The translations under genes and the position numbers were made by a program. A stretch of DNA of 64,000 bases from Ischnura elegans (lineage: Eukaryota > Arthropoda > Insecta > Odonata > Coenagrionidae), in contig NC_060253.1 of assembly GCF_921293095.1 (NCBI RefSeq), positions 94,939,073 through 95,003,072 on the forward strand, given 5' to 3'. Below, piece by piece: positions 19,545 through 31,300 of this stretch; the stretch's first letter is position 1, and each line of letters starts with the position of its first letter. A model generated the notes under the pieces. It had not been told where the DNA came from, ran no database searches, and saw only the letters and a program-made list of their open reading frames with translations.

Positions 19545-19880
19545 AGAAAATATGAAAATAAAAATGGATTGACCGTGTGAGTAACAAGGAAGTGCTAAGG
19601 AGAGTGGGAGAAAAGAGAAGCCTCCTAAAAACATTAAGCAGAAGAAGGGACAACTTAGTTGGCCATATTTTGAGGCACGATGGTCTGATGAAGACAATCG
19701 TTGAAGGACATGTGGAAGGAAAGAGGGGCAAGGGACGGCCCCGAATGAGTTATATAGGACAGGTTATAAAGGATGTAAAAGAGAATAAATATGTAGCTAT
19801 GAAGAGATTAGCGGAGAGGAGAGAGAAATGGAGAGCTGCGTCAAACCAATCTTAGGATTGCTGACTAATGATGATGATTA
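19545..19880 (+). mobile_element. Non-LTR retrotransposon 3' end, C-terminal frame intact
   Basis: Heavily 5'-truncated copy of the LINE family also at 1690 and 25575. The frame from about 19565 to 19853 is open and reads WIDRVSNKEVLRRVGEKRSL, HILRHDG, VEGKRGKGRPRM, and RREKWRAASNQS to the stop. It is followed by a short ATGATGATG tail, the likely 3' terminus. Too short to be functional. Confidence 0.88.
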
Positions 19881-21435
19881 AGAAAATACCCCAGGACTCA
19901 AAAATGAAAAAAAATACAGGATCACCAGTGCGTGCATTTCCATTGCGGATATATTGCGCAATGTAAAATAATTAGTGCGATGACTAAATATGATCTCTTC
20001 TCCATTCTCATGCACTGGAATATCGCAAGGTCATTCGTACTTTATGGTACGCGTGCGTACGGTTCGATGTGGGTTACACCCCATTACTTTCAGGGAGTCA
20101 TTATCAAAATTTTCATTCCATTAAAAATTGCATATTACACAAAGATCAGGAATAGCCAATACGGAGTATGATGACAGTTCCGTGAATGCTACGAGTGAGA
20201 CAACCTGATACGTTGTTTCGGCAGCAAATTGTAATCCGTAAAATTGCAAGGTCTTATTTGCAAATAAACACAGAAAAATTAATTCTCGATTATTTTTTCT
20301 CAAGTTTCTATGAGCTCAACCCTTTAAAATATTATTTCCTTCTCGTAAGATATTTACTTAGAATTGGAATAACAAAATAACAGAAGAAAATAAGCTGGTA
20401 ACTTAAAATTAGTGAGATCGAGTTACCTCGGCGTCGATGAATTTTGACAACGCTGCAGCATGGATCGATAATATTTTCTAAATAACTTTATGGGAATGTG
20501 GAATGTTATCAAGGGGAGGAAAATATTTTTAAAGCATTATTGATATCATTTGCAGATATTACATTGTACCAGGCTGTATACGTACGAATTTCGTTGCTAC
20601 AAAGAAATAATCCTAAGAAAAATATTTGCCCATAGCAGAAGATTTTAGGAAAACAACTGAACCACAAATACGAATGAATTATTCTGAATAAATAGTATGT
20701 AACTAATACCTTGGATGGAAGGATTGATGATTCGTAAGAGGACGATATTCGGTTGAAATATTAATGATACTGCTAAGAATAAAAACTCCACAAAACTTTT
20801 GTGCCTTTAATTTTAGCTGAAAATTTGATGTAACGTCATCAAATCTTTTTATAGCGGAAAATAAAAGCTCTGGTGCCCTTACACATTCAAAGTATTCTCC
20901 ATCACACTGATATCGTTGACTCAAATGGAATTTCATTATGACTAATGCTGCGATATAGATACAGTAGTAGAGCACTTAACGAAATACTTAATTTGGTAGC
21001 AATGGAAAATATGGCAATATTTTTCGAATCGTTGGACGTTAAAATTCATAGGCTTGATGCTTCAAATTTTCCATTTCATTATATTTTGAACGCTTACATG
21101 AAATCACAAAATACCTAATATGTTAAGAGAGAATTTTGGAGTAGATTACAATCGAGGTACAAAAATAGGTCAAGTCTAGCTCAGGGGATTGGTGAGGTCT
21201 TACAATGGACTATTCACGCAATCCATGGGAACCACACCCTTGCAGGTATTTCGATTTTATGAAACAGAATAGAATTAAAAGAAACAAATAACTTTGAAAC
21301 TGAGGTAAACTAAGCGATAGCGGAACTTGGAATATCTACCAGAGACCACATAATATTTTTTCACATTTTCCACGTAATATTTTTCTGCTTTACTTTACGA
21401 CATCCAACGATTCCCATATAAATGCCATTTCACCT
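19881..21435. other. No gene or classified repeat recognised
   Basis: AT-rich sequence without coding motifs or clear repeat structure. Confidence 0.45.
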
Positions 21436-21910
21436 ACTGATCTTTTTCATTAACCTCTTAAAAATGCTACCATAATATCTCTTTATATTGGTCGCTATAA
21501 GGAATAATAAACTGATAAATATTTGTTTCGTACTTCTGTGTGAATATTGCATTACCAAGTAGAATTCCATGTTTTTTTCACCTGAAAATGAACTACTGAT
21601 CTATTTCCTTGAAGTTTAAAAAATGCTTTCATATTTTATTTTTTTATTGGTTGCTAAAAGGAATAATAAACTGATAAATATTTGTTTCGTACTTCTGTAT
21701 GAATATTGCATTACCTAGTAGAATTCCATGTTTTTTTCACCTGAAAATGAACTACTGATCTATTTCCTTGAAGTTTTAAAAATGCTTTCATAATTTATTT
21801 TTTTATTGGTTGCTAAAAGGAATAATAAACTGATAAATATTTGTTTCGTACTTTTGTATGAATATTGCATCACCTAGTAGAATTCCACGTTTTTTCGCCA
21901 GAAAATGAAC
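21436..21910. repeat. Tandem repeat, about three copies of 159 bp
   Basis: The anchor GGAATAATAAACTGATAAAT occurs at 21501, 21660 and 21819, exactly 159 bp apart. Copies 2 and 3 are nearly identical over the whole unit, copy 1 a little more diverged. Units include CTACTGATCTATTTCC and GTAGAATTCCATG. No coding potential. Confidence 0.95.
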
Positions 21911-23436
21911 ATGAGAGGGAAAAATTTTTACTAATTCTGTTTTCAACGGTATCGCCATAATTTATATAAACATAAATTTAAAAACGTTATTCTATTTTTA
22001 TTCATTTTATTTTATTAATTTTATTTTGATTAATTTTATTTTAGGGACCTAATAACCAATAATTTTTTGTCAAAAAATAATTTCAATACTTCTTCTATAA
22101 AGCCCGATATCGCCCAGAATGACGCATTTACTCGTCAACTCACAGCTCGAGTATCGCACCAACAAAAATTTTAAGGACATGTTCACCCTATCATGTTTAG
22201 CTGCACTTTGGAAGGGTTAATTGATATTTTGAGTCACATTGAGGTTCACATTTACCGAAAAAAAATAACCTACAGGTGATATTATTATGCTACACGCATT
22301 TTTGAAAACATCTCTATGCGATGCTGCATAAAGAATGGTTTTAACAGGAAAATATTTGTAGATATTTTTTACTCAATCATTATTGACTCATACCGTACTT
22401 AAAAATTATTATTTTCGGTGAGATATTTAGGCATATGAAGAAATAAAATTTTGTGAAAGCATTACTTGTAGCTAAAGATAGCATGGGTTGTCACCATACA
22501 TGGGGGAGAAGCAAGGACCCTGAGGAAGTAAGGTGTTAGCATCATGCCATCAGGAGATCGAGTTATTATTTTTCTTGAGCAATAAGTCAAGGCTAACAAC
22601 TATTTCATCATTTATATTATTTTTTTTTCATTTCCACTCCACCTTGAATTTCAGCGTCCAACATTCGCTGTCCTTAATTTATTGTGGCAGCAGCTGGAGA
22701 AAATATGAGGCATGATTTAACGAAATAAGGTATAAACTGAAGGAAAATGTCGGGAAAAAAGTTAGGTTCTGATCATAAACTACAACACTTACACATAATA
22801 CCATTTAGACGCAGTGATTATATAAATGTAATTGTACTATGAATTTCTGTGCACCCCAGCTATTATTTATTTAATTATTTAATGCACATACCTAAAAGTA
22901 CGCTATTCCTGGTGGTAGCTTGAGATTATATAAATGTGGACCTCCAGACTGAAGAGGTTAAATGAATGATAGGTCTACCTACCTAATATCCAAGTAAAGG
23001 AATAGAAAATTCACCTATAGGATAAAAAATGCACTGATAGCAATACCACACTTATAACAAATGGAATTTGAACCAAATAATCCAATTAGCAAGGCTCACT
23101 AATGAACCAAAATGACATCAACCAGGAATCGACGAACACTTAATCTTAAAACTTTTAATATTCGCGAGAAAGATCTTGAAAATTATGATTCTTTAATGAG
23201 TAACCTCCGTATCTACGGAGTAGAGTAGACCGATTATGGTCACTGCAGTGGAGAAGTCGCCTATGATCGACTTCTGCCTTACCTATAATCGACTTCTACC
23301 TTAGAATGTACCATAGCTATGTATCAACGCCGGGAGATACGCTTTTCCCGGTGGTGAACGAGATAGCCCCGTAGATTCCTGCAACCAGCAATGATATTTG
23401 CGTTGCGTGAGGTCTACATGCAGGAAACATTTCTCC
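21911..23436. other. No gene or classified repeat recognised
   Basis: AT-rich DNA. Positions 23330-23430 include short CpG-bearing segments but nothing identifiable. Confidence 0.4.
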
Positions 23437-23737
23437 TCTTATAGTATTCGGAGGAGGCGACCGACAACTGAGGTCATTTGAGCCATGAGGGAAGGGTATG
23501 GAAGGAAGGGTGGAGAGAAACCCGGCGTCGGCATTAGCCCGCTCTTAACGAAAGGCGCCAAGGGGACCACGGCTTAACGTCCCATCCGACGGACGGAGTG
23601 CTGCGCTTGAAATGTCCACACAACACTCAAGCAGGGATCGGGCAGTCTCTGAAAATTCTCTGCCACTGCCGGGATTTGAACCCGAGCCCGCCGGGTGGGA
23701 AGCTAACACTCTAGCCACCACACCAACCCGATCCCCC
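23437..23737 (-). mobile_element. tRNA-derived SINE
   Basis: On the minus strand it begins GGGGGATCGGGTTGG near 23737, has an A-box-like GTGGTGGCTAGAGTG and a B box GGTTCAAATCCC near 23660-23675, then a GC-rich body (GGGACGTTAAGCCGTGGTCC at about 23565-23584) and ends near CGCCTCCTCCGAATACTAT. The pol III promoter boxes followed by a non-tRNA body define a SINE. Target-site duplications were not resolved. Open frames inside are chance. Confidence 0.8.
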
Positions 23738-25176
23738 ACATCTCTTCTACTAAGATGTTGGTCGCTTTGCATAGGAAACGGTCAGAATTGAAATTCTGAA
23801 ATAGAGAAATACCCATATGCTCACGCCACTCATTTACTCTGGATGTAGGGAGAGACGAAATCAATCCATCATGATGTGACCATTTCGTCTGTTACCGCCT
23901 TTCCCTTCGATCCTTACAATTATTTCCCGCCATTTCCATCTGCTCTCCTATTCCTGACATCCCACAGTGCGCAGGAATAAAAAAAGGTGGACGAAATTAT
24001 AACATATTTATCGAGGAAGGAATCTGAAACTTCTACCAACGTTAAAAAATTATTTGAATCAAAGAAAAGGATGTCAATTGCTGTGTTTATTGGCCGTTAT
24101 TTAAATATAGGCACGCAAACATGGCATAACATTCTGAGGAGCGGTGTTTTTTCAGTTTTCTAGGAAAATATTTAAGATTAAGTACCTGCCCGCCCGATTG
24201 AAATATTTCAATTGGATAAAAAATGGGTTCTTCAATTATTACGATACTTCATACTTAATTCAAATTAGTTAGAGAGATTTTTAGCTGGGTTTAGATGCCC
24301 GTGCAACACAAAATTGTGGACGCTGATTTCACGCGAGTTTTGACACAAATCGGAACAAAACTAGCGTTTAAAAATAGATGCATCGAGAAATTCATATCAG
24401 AGGTTTATTGAAGTATTTTGAAGATGCATCTTAAAAAAATGAAAAATCCACTTGCGACACAGAAGGTTACACTATATTTTTGAGCGCGTGCCCGGGGCTC
24501 GGCCATGGGCGTTGGAAAGCCGCGACTCGTTCAGCATTTTTGAGTGATTACGTTTTTTTCATAAAAAGTTTCATATTTTGAGATATTTTAGTAATCATCG
24601 ATGCTTATTGGTACTATAGAAAATACATATATTGCGTAATAAGCAGGAAAGCGTGCTGAATCGATGGGAAATTGTGTAATGCATGTTATCTTTGCATATT
24701 TCTAAATATCACTTCACATGCACATCCTTTCACCCCGTATACTCTGCGTTGTTTTAACAGTGACGTACAAAGAAATATATAAGAGAGCTTCATGAGAATT
24801 ATTTTGTTTTCTACGTATTTTGAAGCCCGTTTTTCAAGTCCTAGAACACAGAAGAGGGTCGCACGGAGTCTTTTGGGTATTGGACGTCGCGGCGTTTCCA
24901 TTGATATCATTTTTCTCTCCGGTATTCCACCTTCAATTCGATTTATCATTCCCTATATGAAAATCCGTCCTATGGCTTACTGACGCTGAATTCATATTTG
25001 ACGCATGGAATAAATAAAACGGAAGTTACTAAAACATCTGCTTTTCTTCCAATTCCGCTCTCAGCCACAAAAAAATAATATATATCGTAATTTATCCTCG
25101 GTAAACAGTAACTTCAACTTAAATAAAGTAAATTAAATTATAGTGACATGCTTTCATGACGGTTTTAAAGTATTGC
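23738..25176. other. No gene or classified repeat recognised
   Basis: AT-rich, with a short GC-rich patch at 24484-24532. An 87-codon minus-strand frame at 24686-24949 lacks recognisable motifs. Confidence 0.4.
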
Positions 25177-25381
25177 ACATTACCTTTGATGAAATTTGAG
25201 TGTAGCTCTTGGTTCACGGTAACATTCGTATTCGATATGCTATTCAAAATAGCAAACTCTTGGCGACTATAACGCGATGCAATGGTCCACAATGGTTTTC
25301 ACTCAATTTAGCTTATATATAACTTTTTCAAGAGAAATATAAATTTCAAAACTTTTGGGAAAAATAGACTTTTAACTATCT
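25177..25381 (+). repeat. Dispersed repeat, copy A
   Basis: Similar in direct orientation to 27079-27282: both contain ATGCTATTCAAAATAGC, AACGCGATG-AATGG and GGGAAAAATAGACTTTTAACT in the same order and spacing. Not classified. Confidence 0.8.
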
Positions 25382-25574
25382 TTTTCCCCTATTTTGTCAA
25401 CGCATTCATGCAGTTCCTACTCCCATAATGAAGACACCGCGTAATATCTGCAAATATTGGTCGAATAAAAAGATGCATTGCAGAAAACCCTGGAGGTAAT
25501 TCTGAAAATTTGCACAGATGGAAGCACTGCTTTACTTAAAAAATTCAAAATATTCGTTGGTACGTTCTTATCAT

Positions 25575-26430
25575 CCTCATCATTGATCAAAAATCCTAAG
25601 GTGTGGTTGACGCTGCTCTCCACTCAATTCTCCTATTGGCTAATATTTTCTCACCATCGCACTTCTTCTCACTCACATCCTTCTTTATCTGCTCCATATA
25701 TTTTGTTCGAGGTCTTCCTTTTTCGTTCTTGCCATCCACTTGTCCCTCGACGATGTCTTCATCATACTATCATTCCTCAAGATGTGGTCTATAAGATTGT
25801 TCCATCTTCTTATTAAGGTTTTCAATCGGCTTCTCTTCTCTCCTACCCTTCTTAGGACTTCCTCATCACTAACTCGGTCGATCCATTTGATCCTCATCAT
25901 TCTTCTCTAGCACCACATTTCGAAGGCCTTTATCCTTGCTTTATCTACTGCTGTAATCGTCCATGCCTCACGTAGAGAAACCAACTCCAAATATAAGTTC
26001 TAATCAATTGTTTCCTGACTTCTATTTTAAAATTTCCCTTGCAATTTAATCTTTCTTTTGGTAGAATGCTATCATTGCATGGGCTATTCTGCTAATGATT
26101 TCTGTCTCGCTTCTCCCATCTAGTGGCGGATCCAGGATAGTGACAGGGGGGGGGCTAAATGGGGTTAAAAATTCCAGCAGTAGTGGGGGTCGGAAATAAA
26201 TACCATTCTAACTAGTGTAAATTGGGTGGGATTATAAGTGGGGGGTATAGCCCTTTTAGCCCCCCCCCCCCAACAGATCCGCCACTGGTTAGCACTGTAG
26301 ATCTGTTTCCGGTTAAATTGGATACCTAAGGGGGGGGTATAGCCCCCTTAGAGTGCCCCCTCCCCCCTAGATCCGCCTCTGCTCCCATCGCTATAGTTAT
26401 TCTGCTTGCCAAATATGGTACTCTCTACGT
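25575..26430 (-). mobile_element. Non-LTR retrotransposon 3' part, interrupted by a MITE
   Basis: Third copy of the LINE family, minus strand. From 5' (about 26430) it reads YLASRITI, then the MITE at 26121-26381, then SETEIISRIAHAMIAFYQKK, EVRKQLIRTYIWS, AFEMWC, IKWIDRVSDEEVLRRVGEKR and HILRNDSMMKT, after which the frame shifts. The 3' end carries an ATGATGAGGATGATAAG-like tail near 25573-25590. Several frameshifts and stops. Confidence 0.85.
26121..26381. mobile_element. hAT-type MITE with perfect 8-bp target duplication
   Basis: Begins TAGTGGCGGATCCAGG; the right end in reverse complement is CAGAGGCGGATCTAGG. CTCCCATC flanks it on both sides (26113-26120 and 26382-26389). It is 261 bp, rich in G-runs and C-runs near the ends, with no coding capacity. 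An internal terminus-like ATCCGCCACTGG at 26275-26286 suggests a second, internal or partial copy. Removing the element and one target copy rejoins the LINE sequence around it. Confidence 0.92.
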
Positions 26431-27078
26431 AGGATATTTATTTAATGAAAATGCAGTTTTTAACAGAGTTTTCATAGAAAAAATTAAGATTAATCGCTGC
26501 TGTTATTTTTTGAGCGTTACTGAGCCTCTTTAATCCTCTGGTCGGTCTGCTCCCTCCTCCCCACAATTACGCCCGACCATCACGATGCGATCACTTCAGT
26601 ATCCTCTCTCCCTCGACCTTCCCCTGGCTCGCCTTTGAATAATGCCCTCGACGTCCTTTTGTCCTTTATCGTGGCTATCTCTCACGGGCAACCTTACCAC
26701 CCTCTTTAGTAGGCCTGCCTCAATATACCCCACCTTCTTCCCCTTTCTATTCGAGTGAAATTTAGTATATATGACACGTATATCTTCCCTTTTTCTCTCC
26801 TTTTTTCCCTTCAATATAGCACTCACTTTACGGTCTTTAAGGGCACCTCGCCGTGGAAGAGAAAAAAGGGGTCACTACCCTCACATCCTTCCCAATATAC
26901 CAGGGAGGCCAATCGGTTTGAAAAAATAAAATTCTCCAGTTTCTCCCGGATTTCCGGTAAGTGCACCTTATTTTTTTCAAAGTTATTTCATTACGTCTTT
27001 TAAGTTTCCTCTTCGATACATTACGCAGCACAGAGATTAAACAATGATTAAAATATGTTGGATGACGGGTTTGAATTA
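26431..27078. other. Pyrimidine-rich segment, no gene recognised
   Basis: Positions 26520-26830 are pyrimidine-rich on the plus strand. A 76-codon basic minus-strand frame (26596-26826) has no recognisable motif and is best explained by composition. Confidence 0.4.
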
Positions 27079-27282
27079 TTGTACTTAACCTTTGTTACAA
27101 AGAGGAGTGTAACTCTGTGTTAATAGTAATGTTCGTGTCTAATATGCTATTCAAAATAGCGATTGTAACGCGATGTAATGGCCTACGATTTTTTTCAATT
27201 TATTTTATTTATAACTTTTTTACATAAAAAATACAAAGTTAAGGAGAAATAAAATTAGTGGGAAAAATAGACTTTTAACTGT
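27079..27282 (+). repeat. Dispersed repeat, copy B
   Basis: Direct-orientation partner of 25177-25381, about 1.9 kb away, with the LINE and MITE between them. About three quarters of positions agree by eye, with several small gaps. Confidence 0.8.
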
Positions 27283-27777
27283 CGCAATTCCCCAGAAATT
27301 GAATTATTTAAAATGTTAATCAGTAGCCTTGATAATGGGTAACGAGATGGAACCCGAAACGTTTCTCTTACCCGCGTGCAAATCCGAGAGAAGTTTATTC
27401 ATAAGGATAAAATCATTAAGTATTTCTCCAAGTTAATCGATTTAAATGGCTGGATTAAATGTGATACAATAGTTTGCAATCGATACGAGCATTCTGACCG
27501 GAGCATTTTTCCCAAACTAAGCGGCTGCCCCATTTTTTCGAAGTAAACTGTACCTTTGCATAAATAGGCGTTGATAATAACTGAGAATGAAAACGCAATA
27601 TTTTTTCATTGCGTACAATGTCAAAATTACAGATTTAGGTATACCGACGAACCAAAACAGTAAAGCTTAATACGTTGAAAAATGAATCGAACGAGTTATT
27701 TATGACGTTATAAAACCATAACAGAACTTTTAATATAAGACACGGTCTCAGGCGTTACTTTGTGGAATTGCTTCATC

Positions 27778-27913
27778 ATAGAATAAAATAAAATAAAACT
27801 ACTTTGTTTTATTCCAATCACCTGATGATAGCATTAGATGCTGAAACCCGGGTCGTGCTATTTAAAATAAAGTGTGGAATTAAACAAAGTAATTTTATTT
27901 TATTTTATTCTAT
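27778..27913. repeat. Foldback element with a hammerhead-like core in its loop
   Basis: Arms 27778-27816 and 27875-27913 pair over 39 bases with two mismatches (outer end ATAGAATAAAATAAAATAAA). The 58-base loop contains CTGATGA, a 5-bp stem AGCAT/ATGCT closed over TAG, then GAAAC. The layout (stem then GAAAC, then GTGGAA and AAAGT near the end) parallels the Penelope tails at 11.8, 33.1 and 7.1 kb. A further ACTTTGTGGAATTG copy lies just outside at 27757-27770. Confidence 0.85.
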
Positions 27914-28282
27914 CACAACAGAACGATAGAAGAAGAGAAATTCTCACATTGTAGATTAGATCGAATGATAAGTAGGAATGGACAAAATCTGTTTCTAGAG
28001 TGAAAAATATTACTTATTTAGATATTTTTGTGGGGAAAGTGTCACCCATATGAGGCGCGTTAAAAGGCTTTCTGTTTAAAAACCGGACAAAGCTCGGAGT
28101 AATTCTTCATTTCTATTCCTTAATCGGAGATTTTTATCGAGTAAATGGCCGCCCATAATATCCTGTGACCCCAATTATCCATTTATACTGTATATACAAA
28201 GTCAAGAATACGACTTTTTAGATTCACTATATAATATCAGCATGTACACCGAGAATGAAGTAAGCCATGAAAAAATATGTTT

Positions 28283-28355
28283 CACTTAACCGGGATTAGA
28301 ACCCGGATCGCTCGATTGCCGGTCGGGCGTGTTAGCCAATTACCCCACCAAGCCA
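28283..28355 (-). mobile_element. tRNA-like SINE head or tRNA pseudogene
   Basis: The minus strand reads TGGCTTGGTGGGGTAATTGG (A box) and GGGTTCTAATCCC (B box) at tRNA-like spacing with an anticodon-arm-like GCCCGACCGGCAATCGAGCG. The acceptor stem does not pair, so it is not a working tRNA gene. Downstream body not recognised. Confidence 0.65.
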
Positions 28356-31300
28356 TTTTTTCGGAACGAACTTCAGGATGGGTTTTACCGCCACTTGTTT
28401 CATAAGGTCCTTTATTAATTTCAAGGGCAGAACAACATGCTTACAATTAGCAGCAAAGTTAATTTCCATATCCATCATTTTGAATAACTCGAGTGTTTTA
28501 ATAAACGAAATCAGAATTTTCCCGGGAATGTGAGCGAATGCCCGCTTTTTCCTCCAAACTTTTCCCGGTCTCTTCTAATTTCCCGTTTTTCCCGTGTAGG
28601 TGGCCGCCCTGCTATCTGCGGGCATTTCGAAGTGGGCGAAGAGGCGAGAAGACTGATCCCATAAATTCTTCATCTCCTTCCGCTTTTATGTGCCCGCTAT
28701 AAAGAGGCAGATGTTGCCGTCGCCCTTAAAACTTACTTTCCCATGGGCTTCGAACTCGCGACGTCCCGGGAAATTGAGCGATCGGAAAAGGTGAGCAGCG
28801 AGGATGAGTAGGTTAGTGAGGGCGGAAGAAATGAGTCGAATTTTTTCAGCGCAATAGCATTGTCATATTTTACCTTTCTACGGCAGTTTGCGGAGTTATC
28901 ATTGGAAAATTCCTCACTACGTGATAAGCGAGAGTATAATTCTGGGGTGTGGAATGATCGCAGTGGATTTTTTCGTCATGTCAATGGCTACATACGACAA
29001 ATTTAGTTCAGCTTGGCCTCATGGTCATGGATGATCATTTTTCTCTTTCCTGGGACGAATATTTATCGGTCCTTCTAATAATAATTGCTCGAGAATAATA
29101 CTGTAGAGTAGGTGCATCCTATTGTATTTTCCACTGCTCAACCTTGAATAAACTCAACATTTACGTCAAATTATTCCGACTTTTTTAATTAGTAAAGCAA
29201 TGAATGAAAGGATATGAAAATTTCCGAATTTCAACGAGAATGTCAAATATATTCTGTGAAAGCACTCAAAATATATACGATTTATCTGAGTGAGAAAAGC
29301 TTATATTGAAAATTTCGCAAAAATTACGTTTACTTCATTTCTCGGCAGCACCTCCTTCATTAAGACATTAAAATATAGGCTACCAACACATTTTACGAAG
29401 TTCCTTAGCGGTATACAATCTCAATTTCAACGAGTGAAAATTCCGGTGGCTGTCTACACCGTTGACAGTATTTCCAATAAACACCTATTATCTAGAAGAA
29501 AACCCAAATTCGCACTCCTTTTCGTAACGTGGTTCCCTAATAGTTTTGGTCAGAGTCAAAATGGGTTGCATTCCACGGTTTTTCTTGGAAATATCGCCAT
29601 ATCGTCGTCATAACTGTGAAATGACCTTCGCAAAACTCACATAGAATCGTCACCAGGTACGAAATTGAAAAATGTGGCCTAAACATAGTTATACAATCGT
29701 CTAGGAAATAACGTTGCCCTCATAAAATAAATAATTAAATAAATATAATAAATAAATAATTAAATAATATTTTTAATATATTAATTCATAAATTAAATCA
29801 AATAGTAAAAGTAATAATCTCCTTAGTTAAATATATCCCTCACAACTCGGGATCAAAACACACCTACTGTTTACTGTTGGCTCGACAAAGCTTAAAACTC
29901 AGTAAAATTGACTCAAGGCAAAATAAAATTCTGCACGCACAGTATGGCAGGGAAGGCTCTTAATAAATACACAGAAATGAATTGAAATACACAGAGTTTT
30001 TCTCGTTTCCACTCTTCTCCGACGAATTCAGAAATTTGAGGGATATAAATATTTAAAAGCAGTACTTATTCTCCAGTGTCGTGCAGAGTTAATTGGCATA
30101 AAAACGGAATGAGACACGCAACGCGTAAAGAAAACATTACAGTTGAGGAATGACTTAATGTGAAAGTTACAAATGTAATTATTGCGAGAACAAAAGGAAA
30201 CAGGGTTTTAGTCTTTTAAAGATAATGTGCTGTACTTTTTTATATCAAAGGTGGCCTAATTTAAAAAAGTGAAGTATGATGCCACTTTGAATCAATATGA
30301 CAATATGTATAAAAATTAGCAAGGCATACAAGAACTCGGCGCTAAAACGAAAATCAACATTAAAAATAAATTTGAAAAATGGCAGAGGAACAAGTTTGTC
30401 TACTCCCAGAAATAATCATAATCTGGCTTTCTGCATGACATTTCCTCAGCAAAGAATATGGCGAATACAACCTCTTAGAAATCTTTTCTATAATTTAGGA
30501 GCACTTTGGAAGTTCTACTAGACCGCTTTTCGATTTAAAAGCCAATACGCTCGATTCTTGCATGGTCATCAGAAGTGATAAATGGAGGAACATCGTATTG
30601 CGGACAAACACATCTGACTAAAATATCTACCCCCAGGTTTCGAATACCCATTGAAATATTCTAAGGAGTAGGATGTCGCAATAAAAAAGAACGCTGAGAG
30701 ATCGTGGCCTAATTGGAATCAATATCAGAAGATTAAATCCAATAGATCAGAGTATATTAGCCGGCAACAGTAGAAAATCGATAATTACTATAATTAATTT
30801 GATCTAAAAATAAAAATTCAACGTATGATATGCTAAACATTTTTATATCCGCTTTCGACGAAGACGAGGTCTTTGTGATGCTATAAATATAATTTGTGGA
30901 CATCTGTTCACGTCCACATAATGCATTATTGATTTCATCATGATTTTCTGGACGAAGAATCGTTCAATCTAGACTTTTAGACAAATACGGGATTCTCAAA
31001 CTAATCATGAAGGAATAATTTTTCTCCTCAAGATAAAATCTACTAAGGGTAAATGGTGGTTGAATCTCAAAATGATTAATTAATATATAACAGTATCTTA
31101 TCTTACGGTATGAGTTGTGTTAGTTTTGGGGAGCCGGAATGCGCAGGACGTTGAGAAGACAGAAGACTGCTGTAAACTCTGCTCCATGAACCAGATTTCC
31201 AAATAGAAACTCCATAGATATAGTAAATAAACATTCGCCCTTGCCTCGCTACATGATAAACATGTAGATGAAGTTAAGCTTCAAAATTATTTTTTTTAAT

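Noticed and set aside
23545-23772. 75-codon minus-strand frame
   Set aside because: It coincides with the tRNA-derived SINE, which is non-coding.
28745-28790. TTCGAACTCGCGACG resembling a reversed tRNA B box
   Set aside because: No A box at the proper spacing on either strand and no tRNA fold.
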